From Gordonibacter sp034932485 (lineage in GTDB: Bacteria; Actinomycetota; Coriobacteriia; Coriobacteriales; Eggerthellaceae): a stretch of 64,000 nucleotides of DNA. Each line of letters opens with the position of its first letter. Positions within the stretch are counted from its first letter, which is position 1. Below the pieces are notes generated by a model. The model did no database searches. It was not told where the DNA came from and saw only the letters and a program-made list of their open reading frames with translations. This document shows positions 43,205 through 52,488 of this stretch, piece after piece. Location of the stretch: assembly GCA_034932485.1 (NCBI GenBank), contig JAYFOQ010000036.1, positions 21,582-85,581 on the forward strand. Direction: 5' to 3'. The translations under genes and the position numbers were made by a program.

Positions 43205-44146
43205 ATGACCGATTCACCGTTTCGCGGCGTTATCCCGCCGGTAGTTATTCCCCTAGACGAAAAACGCCAACTCGACCTCGAGGCGTTTGAGCGCTCTATC
43301 AATCGTATGATCGATGCTGGCGTGGACGGCTTGTTCTTTCTGGGTTCCAGCGGCGAGGTAGCCTTCCTTACCGACGCGCAGCGCTACCATGTACTGCAGG
43401 AGGCTGTATCCATCGTGAACGGGCGCGTGCCGGTTCTGGCAGGCATCATCGACATGGAAACACTGCGCGTAGTCGACCAGGCAAAGCGTGTCAGCGGCTA
43501 CGGTGTTGATGCGCTTGTTGCCACAGCTCCGTTTTATGCGCTAGGCGGCCCCAAGGAAGTCGAACGCCACTTCTGCGCCATTCGCGAGAACACCGACCTA
43601 CCTCTGTTCGCTTACGACCTACCCGTGTGCGTACACACGAAGCTTGATCCCACCATGCTGGTGCGTCTGGGCAAGAGTGGCGTACTTCAGGGCGTAAAGG
43701 ATTCGTCGGGCGACGATGTTAGTTTCCGCTGGCTTTTATTGGAAAACGAGGATGAAGGCCATCCTTTGCAACTGCTTACCGGTCATGAGGTCTGCGTCGA
43801 CGGAGCATACTTGGCTGGCGCAGATGGCGCCGTGCCGGGCCTTGCAAACCTCGATCCGGTAAGTTATGTGGAGCAATGGCATGCCGCTCAGGCAGGCGAC
43901 TGGCAGCGCGTAAAGGAGATCCAGGACCATCTGGCACGTCTCATGTTCCTTACCCGCGGCGTGAAGGCTACAGTGGGCTTCGGCGCTGGTGTGGGAGCGT
44001 TTAAGACAGCGCTTTGGCAAATGGGCGTATTCAACACCAATCAGATGCGCGAGCCCGTGCAGCCACTAGAAGGCGAAGATGTAGAGACAATCGCAGCCGT
44101 ATTAAAGGGCGCGGGTCTCATGGATATCGACACCCCCATTCGCTAG
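43205..44146 (+). CDS. nanA: N-acetylneuraminate lyase/dihydrodipicolinate synthase family aldolase
   Basis: The 313-aa TIM-barrel protein belongs to the NAL/DHDPS family of Schiff-base aldolases. Lys165 in LQGVKDSSGD is the Schiff-base lysine, Tyr137 in FAYDLP the catalytic tyrosine, and the carboxylate loop is GSSGE at 47-51. NanA would split Neu5Ac into ManNAc and pyruvate; the nanK and nanE genes directly behind support this rather than DapA. The family members cannot be told apart by motif alone. The ATG at 43205 was chosen because residues before it are not family sequence; AAGAGG lies upstream. Confidence 0.8.
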   Translation: MTDSPFRGVIPPVVIPLDEKRQLDLEAFERSINRMIDAGVDGLFFLGSSGEVAFLTDAQRYHVLQEAVSIVNGRVPVLAGIIDMETLRVVDQAKRVSGYGVDALVATAPFYALGGPKEVERHFCAIRENTDLPLFAYDLPVCVHTKLDPTMLVRLGKSGVLQGVKDSSGDDVSFRWLLLENEDEGHPLQLLTGHEVCVDGAYLAGADGAVPGLANLDPVSYVEQWHAAQAGDWQRVKEIQDHLARLMFLTRGVKATVGFGAGVGAFKTALWQMGVFNTNQMREPVQPLEGEDVETIAAVLKGAGLMDIDTPIR

Positions 44147-44156
44147 CAGTGCGTTC

Positions 44157-45107
44157 ATGGACATCAACTATCCATGCACAGTTGCTGCCTTCGACGTAGG
44201 CGGCACAAAGATGGCGGGGGCACTCGTACACTACCCCGCTGCCAATATAGCCCCGACGATCGAGGCCGTATCTAGCGTTCCAACAGAAGCGCGACGCGGA
44301 GGTAAGGCTGTACTCGAAACACTGCTTGACCTTGTTGCCGACATTGTTTTTCACGCAAAAGGGTCCTTAACTGGCATTGGTGTGGGAACGGCCGGATGCG
44401 TTGATGTACACACAGGTAGTATCGCTTTTGCAAATGACCTTATGCCTGGATGGACTGGCCAACCCGTAGCAAAATACTTGCGCACGTCGTTTAATAAACC
44501 AGTAGCCGTACTCAATGATGTGAAGGCTCATGCGCTTGGTGAAGCCCGCTGGGGTGCCGCGCGAGGAGCGCAGAACTGCCTCGTTATCGCCGTTGGCACC
44601 GGGCTTGGCGGCGGCATTATTGCAGATGGTCGTATACTGCTGGGCTCACGCGGATTCGCCGGAGAATTGGGACGCACGCCATGCCCCGATACGTATGGCA
44701 AGCAGCGTACATGCGGCCCAGCCAGTGATCTAGAGTCCATTGCTGCTGGCAGCGGTATCGAAACCCGTTATGCTGCAGTTACCGGCGAGCATCTCACTGG
44801 CGAAGAGATTTCCCGTCGCGCCGCAAATGGCGAAGAACCTGCACGGCGTATCATTCGAGAGGCCGGATTAGTTTTAGGCGAAGCTATCGCCAGCTGGGCC
44901 GATTTACTTGATCCTGAGTTTATCGTACTTTCCGGGTCGGTGTGCAACGCCGGCCCAACTTGGCGTACAGCAGTGCACGAGGGATTCGATAAGCAGGCCC
45001 CTCCCATCATGCGCGAACTGCCCATTGTCGATGCCGCGCTCGGCAGCCGAGCTCCGCTTATCGGGGCCGCTGAATATTTGCTCGATTCCCGGAAAGGACA
45101 ATCATGA
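44157..45107 (+). CDS. nanK: ROK family kinase, probable N-acetylmannosamine kinase
   Basis: The 316-aa protein has the ROK ATP loop FDVGGTKMAGALV, AVLNDVKAHALGEARWGAAR with the catalytic Asp, and the second ATP motif VIAVGTGLGGGIIADG. The usual ROK zinc motif (CxCGxxGCxE) is only partly kept: it reads GRTPCPDTYGKQRTCGPASD. Placement between nanA and nanE indicates phosphorylation of ManNAc to ManNAc-6-phosphate. Its stop overlaps the nanE start (ATGA). Confidence 0.82.
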   Translation: MDINYPCTVAAFDVGGTKMAGALVHYPAANIAPTIEAVSSVPTEARRGGKAVLETLLDLVADIVFHAKGSLTGIGVGTAGCVDVHTGSIAFANDLMPGWTGQPVAKYLRTSFNKPVAVLNDVKAHALGEARWGAARGAQNCLVIAVGTGLGGGIIADGRILLGSRGFAGELGRTPCPDTYGKQRTCGPASDLESIAAGSGIETRYAAVTGEHLTGEEISRRAANGEEPARRIIREAGLVLGEAIASWADLLDPEFIVLSGSVCNAGPTWRTAVHEGFDKQAPPIMRELPIVDAALGSRAPLIGAAEYLLDSRKGQS

Positions 45108-45775
45108 CCGATCCTTTAATTAATAAGCTTGAGGGTAAGCTTATTGTTAGCTGTCAAGCGTATCTGGGCGAGCCGCTCCGTCACCCCGAAACCATGGCTC
45201 AAATGGCACGCGCCGCCGAACTGGGTGGCGCCGCCGCCATCCGGTGTCAAGGTCTGTCCGACATCTCGGCCATCAAAGGGCGGGTGGATATTCCCGTAAT
45301 CGGTCTTTGGAAAGAAGGGCACGAGGGTGTCTATATCACGCCCACCCTGCGCCACGCGCAGGCCTGTATCTCCGCTGGCTGTGACGTGGTAGCTCTTGAT
45401 GCCACCGGCCGTCCTCGCCCCGATGGAAGAACGTTTGAGCAAACGGTTGAGGCTTTGCGAGGAGAGACCCTTATCATGGCAGATTGCGGCAGCATGAAAG
45501 ACGTAGAACGCGCCCTTGATGCTGGCTGCAATATTGTATCAACGACCCTCGCAGGCTATACCAACGACCGCCCTAAGACCGACGGACCCGATTTGGAATT
45601 CCTGCGTGAAGCTGTAGCCTTAGCAGATAAGGTACCTGTGTTCTGCGAAGGACGTATCCACACGATCGACGACGCAAAGGCTGCCATGGACGCAGGAGCG
45701 TTCGCTCTCGTGGTAGGCACCGCCATTACGCATCCAACGTCGCTCACTTCTTGGTTTGCAGGGGCTATCGGGTAA
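45104..45775 (+). CDS. nanE: N-acylglucosamine-6-phosphate 2-epimerase
   Basis: NanE converts ManNAc-6-phosphate to GlcNAc-6-phosphate. The 223-aa TIM-barrel protein has the family length and motifs: LIVSCQAYLGEPLRHPETMA, AAIRCQGLSDISAIKGRVDI, PVIGLWKEGHEGVYITPTL, VALDATGRPRPDG and ADCGSMKDVERALDAGCNIV. It is translationally coupled to nanK. The product feeds NagA on the opposite strand, 40 bp away. Confidence 0.95.
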   Translation: MTDPLINKLEGKLIVSCQAYLGEPLRHPETMAQMARAAELGGAAAIRCQGLSDISAIKGRVDIPVIGLWKEGHEGVYITPTLRHAQACISAGCDVVALDATGRPRPDGRTFEQTVEALRGETLIMADCGSMKDVERALDAGCNIVSTTLAGYTNDRPKTDGPDLEFLREAVALADKVPVFCEGRIHTIDDAKAAMDAGAFALVVGTAITHPTSLTSWFAGAIG

Positions 45776-45815
45776 CGCTTTCCGATCTATTCGACAGCCC
45801 CTCGCCCCTCACTTC

Positions 45816-46940
45816 CTAAAGCAATTTGCCACGAAGGATCACCTGTTTAACCGATAGATCCTGGCCAAGGATTACGGCATCGGCGGGATAGCCAGGCAAA
45901 AGACTTCCCGCCTCCCCTTCGACACCAATAGCACGGGCAGGATTTATGGTTGCTGCCTTCACGGCGCTTTCAAGCGGAATACCGGCCTCAATTACCGCCC
46001 ATTGCAAGCAAGAAGCCAAATCGGTCACCGAACCAGCCAATGTCCCGCTGGCAAGTGTTGCCGCGTTACCGCGTACCACAACGTTCTGCCCACCCAAATC
46101 GTAATTGCCATCTTCAAGACCAGCGGCACGCATGGTGTCGCTCACAAGAATGATACGATCGTCACCAAACAACGTGAAAGCCATCCTTACCATGGCGGGA
46201 TGGATATGTATACCGTCAGCAATAAGTTCGGCAGTTACTTCATCGTTTTCAAAGGCAGCAGCGATGGGACCCGGCTCGCGATGATGTAAACTCGGCATAG
46301 CATTATACAAATGGGTGATCTGTCGGGCACCTCGCCGCAAGGCTTCGGCAGCACAATCATAATCGGCGGCGGTATGCGCGAGAGAAACACGCACCTTTCC
46401 CGCCATTTCATCGATAAATTCCAAAGCACCTTCTGCTTCAGGAGCAATGTCTACAAGCTTCACCAAACCACGAGCAGCCTCCTGCAAGCGACACATCATG
46501 CCCACATCAGGCACTTGAACATAAGCAGGATTCTGTGCGCCTATCTTATTAGGAGAGATAAACGGCCCCTCCATGTTAATGCCAACAAGGCGAGCCTCGT
46601 CGTCCGCAGGATGATGAGCAGATGCCACGGACAAAATATGAGCAAGAGTAGTTTCGGGATACGTCATAGTAGCAGGACAGATAGAGGTTACGCCGCGTTG
46701 TGCCTCATGCCGTGCGATAGTTGAAAGAGCCTCGTCGGTACCGTCACAAAGATCAGCACCGCAGCAACCGTGAAAGTGCACATCCACTAAACCAGGAATT
46801 ACATAACAACCCGCCGCATCGATAATCTCGCCATCGATCGACACCGCACCAATCACCTCAACAAATTTATCCTGATTAATGAAGAGATCGCGAGCAGTAA
46901 AGTTCTTTCCATCGAATACGCTTCCTCCAACAATACGCAT
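45816..46940 (-). CDS. nagA: N-acetylglucosamine-6-phosphate deacetylase
   Basis: NagA removes the acetyl group from GlcNAc-6-phosphate. The 374-aa amidohydrolase has VIPGLVDVHFHGCCGADLCD (metal-binding HxH region), GINMEGPFISPNKIGAQNPA, HTAADYDCAAEALRRGARQI, THLYNAMPSLHHREPG and ILVSDTMRAAGLEDG with the catalytic Asp. The ATG at 46940 has AAGGAG upstream; 29 upstream codons were rejected. It is convergent with nanE and downstream of nagB, from which a terminator separates it. Confidence 0.95.
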   Translation of the reverse strand: MRIVGGSVFDGKNFTARDLFINQDKFVEVIGAVSIDGEIIDAAGCYVIPGLVDVHFHGCCGADLCDGTDEALSTIARHEAQRGVTSICPATMTYPETTLAHILSVASAHHPADDEARLVGINMEGPFISPNKIGAQNPAYVQVPDVGMMCRLQEAARGLVKLVDIAPEAEGALEFIDEMAGKVRVSLAHTAADYDCAAEALRRGARQITHLYNAMPSLHHREPGPIAAAFENDEVTAELIADGIHIHPAMVRMAFTLFGDDRIILVSDTMRAAGLEDGNYDLGGQNVVVRGNAATLASGTLAGSVTDLASCLQWAVIEAGIPLESAVKAATINPARAIGVEGEAGSLLPGYPADAVILGQDLSVKQVILRGKLL

Positions 46941-46982
46941 GTAAAACTCCTTCCTTTTGTGCCCATTCTCCCATCTTGGGCA

Positions 46983-47021
46983 AAAGAAAAATAGGGCCTC
47001 CACGAAGCTTGCAGAGGCCCT
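46983..47021 (-). terminator. Terminator of nagB
   Basis: Stem AGGGCCTC (46993-47000)/GAGGCCCT (47014-47021), followed on the minus strand by ATTTTTCTTTT. Confidence 0.88.
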
Positions 47022-47058
47022 AAGCACTCACAGTGCCTTCACTACTTAGATGCGTAAA

Positions 47059-47796
47059 CTAGATCTCGCCGTTACAAAGCTCTCCAGCGGCCGGGTCAAC
47101 AATAACCGTGACATTCTGATGAAACTGCAGGATAGAAGCAGGTACCTGCGGAGTTACCGGCCCAAAAAACGCCTGCTTGACAATTTCAGCTTTGTGAGAG
47201 CCCTCCACAACCACCAGCACAGAACGCGCAGCCATGATAGTGCCGATGCCCATAGTGTAGGCCTGCCGGGGCACATCATCAATGCAGTCAAATAGTCGGC
47301 TGTTAGCCTCGATAGTACTCTGAGTAAGATCAACACAGTGTGTCATGACGGGAAAGGTATCCTCGGGCTCGTTGAAACCAATATGACCGTTCGGACCGAG
47401 ACCCAAGAGTTGCAGATCAATGCCACCCGCAGCAACAATATCCTTTTCATAGGCAGCACACACGGCATCCGCATCGGGGTTAAAACCCTCTGGCACATGT
47501 GTACAAGATTGATCAATATCCACGTGATCAAACAAGTGCTTCTTCATGAAGTAGCGGTAACTCTGATCGTGCTCGGGGGCAAGTCCACGATACTCGTCAA
47601 GATTAAAGGTGGTTACACCGGCGAAACTCACCTTACCCTGCACACAATCCTGAACAAGGTTGGCATACAAGCCGATAGGGGTCGTACCCGTAGCTAGACC
47701 CAACACACAATTCGGATCGGCCTGCAGGTATGCAGCAATGTGGTCAGCCGCACGACGACTCATGTCTTCGGTGCTCTCGGCGATGACAAACTCCAT
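47059..47796 (-). CDS. nagB: Glucosamine-6-phosphate deaminase
   Basis: NagB converts GlcN-6-phosphate to fructose-6-phosphate and ammonia, the entry to glycolysis. The 245-aa protein has the normal length for Gram-positive NagB and the motifs NCVLGLATGTTPIGLYANLV, VTTFNLDEYRGLAPEHDQSY with the catalytic Asp, LLGLGPNGHIGFNEP with the catalytic His, and YTMGIGTIMAARSVLVVVEG. It is the first of the nagB, nagA pair. Confidence 0.97.
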   Translation of the reverse strand: MEFVIAESTEDMSRRAADHIAAYLQADPNCVLGLATGTTPIGLYANLVQDCVQGKVSFAGVTTFNLDEYRGLAPEHDQSYRYFMKKHLFDHVDIDQSCTHVPEGFNPDADAVCAAYEKDIVAAGGIDLQLLGLGPNGHIGFNEPEDTFPVMTHCVDLTQSTIEANSRLFDCIDDVPRQAYTMGIGTIMAARSVLVVVEGSHKAEIVKQAFFGPVTPQVPASILQFHQNVTVIVDPAAGELCNGEI

Positions 47797-47891
47797 AGAA
47801 CCTCTTTTCTCTCAGAACACACAACACTGAAGTTTTTACGATAACGTGAAGAAATTATCTCCGTATTCTTATTTAGCAAAATCAAGAAAGC

Positions 47892-50069
47892 TTACGTCCA
47901 GAACTGAGCTGTTTCCACAATGTTTTGATACGCCCAGGGATACGCATCGGAGAACCAGCCCGTCTCGGGAACAAAACACAAAAGCATACTGTATAACACC
48001 GAAAGAACTACCAGTATTAACAAAACCCGCATCAGCAGATTGGCCGTAGAAGAACCTGGTTCTAAATTCTCGTTCACAATAAACACCAGCAGCACTACCG
48101 CCGCTAAGAACATAAAACTAAAATCGGCGTAATAGCGTTGCAAAATACCCGCCACTTCCGCATCCATAATGGCCAGCAGCACCCCTGAAACCAGCAGCAC
48201 CACAATGACACCCATAATGGTACGCGTAGAACGCTGAGCGAGGCGCAGGCCTAAAATGCGCTTAGCAAACGGCAACACCCACAACACAGGCAGGCATGCA
48301 AGAATACCGCCAAACGTAACCTCTTTGATTGTCTGCCCCATATAGGTGGTGTCAAAAGGTGCCGGCTGAATATAAGGGAATACACCCGACACGCAGGGTG
48401 GCTGCAAGAAGTACGAGAACAAAGCTGGTGCTAAGCGACCGATATTCCATCCCCGCTTGGTCATGTCATTCACCGTGAGGTTGTAGTTTGCGCCAAAGTC
48501 GGCAAGCGCCCCAAAACGTGCGTAATTATATCCCATAAGTCCCGCTGCCACCACCACATAAGGTGCCACGAGGCAAGCGAACTCGCGCGCACCACGAGGC
48601 GTAAACAACCGTTTCTTCGTAATATACATACGCCAAAACAAAGGGAATGCTACTAATGACAACACAATAAGCTGGGGGCGACACCCCACAACTAAAGCCA
48701 TGCAAAGCGAACCCAACAAATACCACTTCTCAGGATGCCTCGCCGCACGTCCCTTCATCCAAAAGTATAGACCCCATACAGAAAACGCCAGGCCAAGCAT
48801 AATAGGTAGCGAATAAAACGTCGGAAATTTCAGTAGATAAAGAATGCCGCAACAAACTACCAGCGGTATTTGCAGCAGGAGATACAACCCTAAGCTAACT
48901 CGCTTAAAATGATAGCGGGCAAACCGGTCAAGCAACGCCGAACAGCCCAGCACAAAGGCGATACAGGCTAAAAGTACCCCGATTGCAGTAGGAAAACTGG
49001 TTCCTGTCAACAAATAGAATGGCAAATAAAACAGAACGACCGGTACTACACCGAAATAGACATAATAGTGACCATCATGATAAGCAACGTCAAACAGATA
49101 AGGCTCACCTGTTGCCTTCTGAGCCTCGTCGCGAGCACCCTTATCATAGGGGTCCGACATGTCTTTAAGCCACTGCGGCGGCTCTTCTTCAAGATAGAGC
49201 TTGCCGTGTGCCATAGCCTTTGCTAACTCAGCATACTGCTGCGCGTTTTCGCCTCCCACCTCAAAGGTGTTCACTAAGCTCTTACCATCCCAGGAACCGC
49301 TGTTGTAGTCTTTTGTAGCAACACCCACCAAGTTTGAGCCCATGAACAAAAACGTCGTCATAAGCCACACTTCAATGACAACGGTAGCGATAATGGCCAC
49401 TTTTGACTTCTTAGGTTCCACAACCATGCCAATGCGATAAATAGCCGAGCGCGGGCGGAATGCAAACCCCAGAAGCAAGATACCCGCCACCGCGGTAAAG
49501 CGCGTTGTGTTGAAATCAAAGGGATGGCGAGCATTGATGGCAATATCTGAAAGTTTAATGGGATAGTTCACATTGTCGCCTGTGATCTCGATTTTCAGAT
49601 TATCCACGAGACCAGTAGTGTTCAGATTAATATACTCACTTTGATCCGATAATGTGGATACGCCCACATCAGGTACCCCAACTGTATATTCAGTGGAGTC
49701 GAAATAGGTATGGTGAGCGTCGTCGGTAAACTGAATCTTAACCGTCAACTCTTGCGCTGGCTGTCGGTAGTCGAAATTTAACCAGAGATTACGTACCTTC
49801 GCATTGAGGTTCGAGAATTCGAGGGTATGGTTAACAGCGGTAAGCTTATACTGCTCATCCACAGTCTCCTGTAGGTTCAGTTTTCCGTTTAGGTTGATAG
49901 TGTTATAGCTTGCCGTTGCAAAATAGTTAAAGTTAAAGAGGAAAATCTCCAACAGAAGCGCTATGGCAAGGAGGCCGATTATCCACTTCGCTAGGTGCTT
50001 GACGGTATGACGATGCCCGCGCATGAAGCGCTGGTAGACATAAGCTATGTTCTGGCGGACGGTAGGCAT
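47892..50069 (-). CDS. Large polytopic membrane protein, possibly a GT-C-like glycosyltransferase
   Basis: The 725-aa protein has one N-terminal membrane segment (LLAIALLLEIFLFNFNYFAT), an about 120-residue extracytoplasmic domain (NLNGKLNLQETVDEQYKLTA, DNLKIEITGDNVNYPIKLSD), then ten or more membrane segments. The loop YHDGHYYVYFGVVPVVLFYL and the Pro-rich LPFYLLTG recall membrane glycosyltransferases of the GT-C fold, but no DD/EE catalytic motif could be fixed. The predicted role is in cell-envelope polysaccharide synthesis, with low certainty. It is monocistronic. Confidence 0.55.
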   Translation of the reverse strand: MPTVRQNIAYVYQRFMRGHRHTVKHLAKWIIGLLAIALLLEIFLFNFNYFATASYNTINLNGKLNLQETVDEQYKLTAVNHTLEFSNLNAKVRNLWLNFDYRQPAQELTVKIQFTDDAHHTYFDSTEYTVGVPDVGVSTLSDQSEYINLNTTGLVDNLKIEITGDNVNYPIKLSDIAINARHPFDFNTTRFTAVAGILLLGFAFRPRSAIYRIGMVVEPKKSKVAIIATVVIEVWLMTTFLFMGSNLVGVATKDYNSGSWDGKSLVNTFEVGGENAQQYAELAKAMAHGKLYLEEEPPQWLKDMSDPYDKGARDEAQKATGEPYLFDVAYHDGHYYVYFGVVPVVLFYLPFYLLTGTSFPTAIGVLLACIAFVLGCSALLDRFARYHFKRVSLGLYLLLQIPLVVCCGILYLLKFPTFYSLPIMLGLAFSVWGLYFWMKGRAARHPEKWYLLGSLCMALVVGCRPQLIVLSLVAFPLFWRMYITKKRLFTPRGAREFACLVAPYVVVAAGLMGYNYARFGALADFGANYNLTVNDMTKRGWNIGRLAPALFSYFLQPPCVSGVFPYIQPAPFDTTYMGQTIKEVTFGGILACLPVLWVLPFAKRILGLRLAQRSTRTIMGVIVVLLVSGVLLAIMDAEVAGILQRYYADFSFMFLAAVVLLVFIVNENLEPGSSTANLLMRVLLILVVLSVLYSMLLCFVPETGWFSDAYPWAYQNIVETAQFWT

Positions 50070-50156
50070 ACTGGTAAAGAATTATAGTGGATAGCAACAG
50101 CAATAACGACTGCGATTTACTAACCGCAGCAAAGGGACCACGGAGAGCCATTAATA

Positions 50157-50182
50157 ACGAAAGGCGCCGTAGCGCCTTTCGT
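50157..50182 (-). terminator. Terminator of adk
   Basis: Perfect 11-bp stem ACGAAAGGCGC (50157-50167)/GCGCCTTTCGT (50172-50182), 20 bp after the adk stop; a short T-rich stretch follows on the minus strand. Confidence 0.8.
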
Positions 50183-50201
50183 ATCAGTTAACGCGCAAGA
50201 A

Positions 50202-50828
50202 CTACAGGTGGAGAGCCTGCTTTACATCGGCGTACACGACATCGGCATCACGATCACCGTCAATGGACACCAACAGGTCACAACCACGATAATAGTCGAT
50301 CAGCGGCGATGTAGACCTTTCGTACACGTCAAGGCGATTGCGTACCGTGGCCTCATTATCGTCGTCGCGCTGATACATTTCGCCACCACACTTCGGGCAG
50401 GTAGCATCCGTGGCTGTACCGATACAGCCACAGTCTCGACACATACGACGCGAGGTAAGACGCTTCACAATAACCTCGGAATCCACGTCGATAAGCAGCG
50501 CCGCATCGAGAGGACGACCCAGCTTGGAAAGCTCAGCATCGAGAGCAACCGCCTGAGCGGATGTGCGCGGGAATCCGTCGAGTATGAAGCCTTTTTCGGT
50601 GTCAGGATCTTGCAAACGCTCGGTTACCAGCCCAATGATGACATCATCTGGCACCAAGTCGCCAGCATCCATGTAAGACTTCGCCTTCTTACCCAGCGGC
50701 GTACCAGCCTTAACAGCAGCTCGCAGCATGTCACCCGTCGAGATGTGCGGCGTACCGAACTCCTCGACCAGCTTGGCTGCCTGCGTGCCCTTACCGGCTC
50801 CCGGCGCCCCCAACAAAACGATATTCAT
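50202..50828 (-). CDS. adk: Adenylate kinase (zinc-containing LID)
   Basis: Adk interconverts AMP, ADP and ATP. The 208-aa protein has the P-loop LGAPGAGKGTQAAKL, the AMP-binding STGDMLRAAV and LDGFPRTSAQAVALD, and a LID with four cysteines (CRDCGCIGTATDATCPKCGG) that bind zinc in Gram-positive Adk. The ATG at 50828 has AAAGGAAA upstream. Unusually, it is not joined to secY: a 380-bp gap with the secY terminator lies between them. Confidence 0.98.
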   Translation of the reverse strand: MNIVLLGAPGAGKGTQAAKLVEEFGTPHISTGDMLRAAVKAGTPLGKKAKSYMDAGDLVPDDVIIGLVTERLQDPDTEKGFILDGFPRTSAQAVALDAELSKLGRPLDAALLIDVDSEVIVKRLTSRRMCRDCGCIGTATDATCPKCGGEMYQRDDDNEATVRNRLDVYERSTSPLIDYYRGCDLLVSIDGDRDADVVYADVKQALHL

Positions 50829-50849
50829 AATGAAATTTCCTTTCGACAT

Positions 50850-51151
50850 ACTTTCGATGGCCGTATTGTATCAAACCCCTACCCTCTCCGTTCACTTTTC
50901 GACAGAAAGAGTGCTCCCTTTAAATTACGAGTTGCGACAGCCTAACCTCATTAGAAAATCTTTTGACCATGCGGTTGACAATAGATAAGCCACTTATTTG
51001 AACAACCCAACCAGCTAACGTCAGATACACTCACAACCATATGCACACTGAACGCAGGATTAGATATCTCGACACCACGAGGCCCTACCTGCACCAATAC
51101 TTCAATACACACAAACAAAAAACTCGAAAATAGTGCGAACACCTCAACCCT
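50850..51151. other. Intergenic region between secY terminator and adk
   Basis: About 300 bp. A 63-codon minus-strand frame (51142-50951) has no ribosome site or family likeness and is not called. The adk promoter should lie here, but no consensus was clear. Confidence 0.4.
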
Positions 51152-51197
51152 ATAAAACGTAAGAGGGCGACCCCAAGGCCGCCCTCTTACGTTTTAT
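51152..51197 (-). terminator. Strong terminator of secY
   Basis: An 18-bp perfect stem (51152-51169 with 51180-51197, AAAACGTAAGAGGGCG core) lies 10 bp after the secY stop, flanked by A/T-runs. Confidence 0.93.
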
Positions 51198-51207
51198 TCT
51201 TACATAC

Positions 51208-52488
51208 TTATTTAAAGAACCCGTCATAATTATGCATCTTCAATTGACTCTCAACTTTACTCATAGTATCGAGGGCAACGCCAATCATAATAAGAATTGA
51301 CGTACCTCCAAATGCCTGAATAAGCGTATTTCCAGTAAAGAAGAAAATAATGGACGGAACCACGGCAATGGCGGCTATAAAGATGCCACCCGGCAGCGTC
51401 ACGCGATGCAACACATTCTTAATGTATGTCACCGTAGCCGTTCCAGGTCGTACACCGGGAATAAAGCCACCCTGCTTGCGCAGGTTATCAGCTGTTTCAT
51501 CCGGATTAAACACCATCGACGTATAGAAGTACGCAAAGAAAACAATAAGCAACACCGTAAGAATCCAGTTAATCCAACCCGACGACATCGCGTTGGCCAC
51601 ATTTGTAAGCCAGCCAATGTTAAACAAGGCAGCGATCTGAGCCGGAAAATAAATCAAGCAGCTGGCAAAGATAATGGGAATAACGCCTGCGGCGTTTACC
51701 TTCAACGGAATATAAGTCGACTGTCCGCCCATCATCTTACGTCCCTGCACACGCTTTGCATAGTTCACAGGGATACGACGCTGAGCGCGCTCCACAAAGA
51801 TAATGGCAGGAATACAAGCCAAAACGACCACAACAATGAGCGCCGTAATGGCAATACCCATGCCTAGGTCGGCCTGTAGGTTGACAGACGAGAAAATAGC
51901 ACTCGGCACACGAGACACAATACTTACAAAGATGATAAGCGACATGCCGTTACCAATGCCGCGTTGCGTGATAAGCTCACCCATCCACATAATGAATGCA
52001 GTACCGGCCACAAGGGTAAACACAACAATAATGTCGGTCAAAACCTCGGGAACGGCCGAGCTGAACACAACGCCGTACGCCGGCGACTTGAACAAGAACA
52101 GGTAGCCCACCGCATTGATCAAACCCAAGCCCAGCGTTAGGTAACGAGTAACCTGTGTGATCTTCTTGCGGCCCGTCTCACCTTCCTTCGCCCAGCGGCC
52201 TACTGCAGGGATAACTCCCTGCATAAGCTGCATGATGATGGATGCGGTAATATACGGCATAATGCCTAACGAGAACACCGAGAAGTGCGACAACGCACCA
52301 CCCGTAAACAAGTCAAGCATCGTCATGGACACACCCGAGTCCGTGAACGAGTCAGCGAACGCCTTGAAGGGAATGCCAGGAACCGGAATATACGCACCAA
52401 AGCGATACAGCGCAAGAATAGCCAGCGTGAAAAATATCTTCTTACGCAGCTCCGGTACCTTAAACGCGTCAATGAGAGAGCTTAGCAA
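51208..52488 (-). CDS. secY: Preprotein translocase subunit SecY
   Basis: SecY is the protein-conducting channel. The 426-aa protein has ten membrane segments and the family motifs FKVPELRKKIFFTLAILALY, FSVFSLGIMPYITASIIMQL, GERITQ-equivalent MGELITQRGIGNGMSLIIFV, and RIPVNYAKRV. It overlaps the end of rplO by 7 bp and is the last gene of the ribosomal operon, ended by a terminator. Confidence 0.98.
   Translation of the reverse strand: MLSSLIDAFKVPELRKKIFFTLAILALYRFGAYIPVPGIPFKAFADSFTDSGVSMTMLDLFTGGALSHFSVFSLGIMPYITASIIMQLMQGVIPAVGRWAKEGETGRKKITQVTRYLTLGLGLINAVGYLFLFKSPAYGVVFSSAVPEVLTDIIVVFTLVAGTAFIMWMGELITQRGIGNGMSLIIFVSIVSRVPSAIFSSVNLQADLGMGIAITALIVVVVLACIPAIIFVERAQRRIPVNYAKRVQGRKMMGGQSTYIPLKVNAAGVIPIIFASCLIYFPAQIAALFNIGWLTNVANAMSSGWINWILTVLLIVFFAYFYTSMVFNPDETADNLRKQGGFIPGVRPGTATVTYIKNVLHRVTLPGGIFIAAIAVVPSIIFFFTGNTLIQAFGGTSILIMIGVALDTMSKVESQLKMHNYDGFFK

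Noticed and set aside
43205..44146. dapA (lysine pathway) for the aldolase
   Set aside because: Sequence motifs do not separate DapA from NanA, but direct linkage to nanK and nanE makes NanA far more likely.
50951..51142. 63-codon minus-strand frame between secY and adk
   Set aside because: No ribosome site, odd composition and no similarity recognised.
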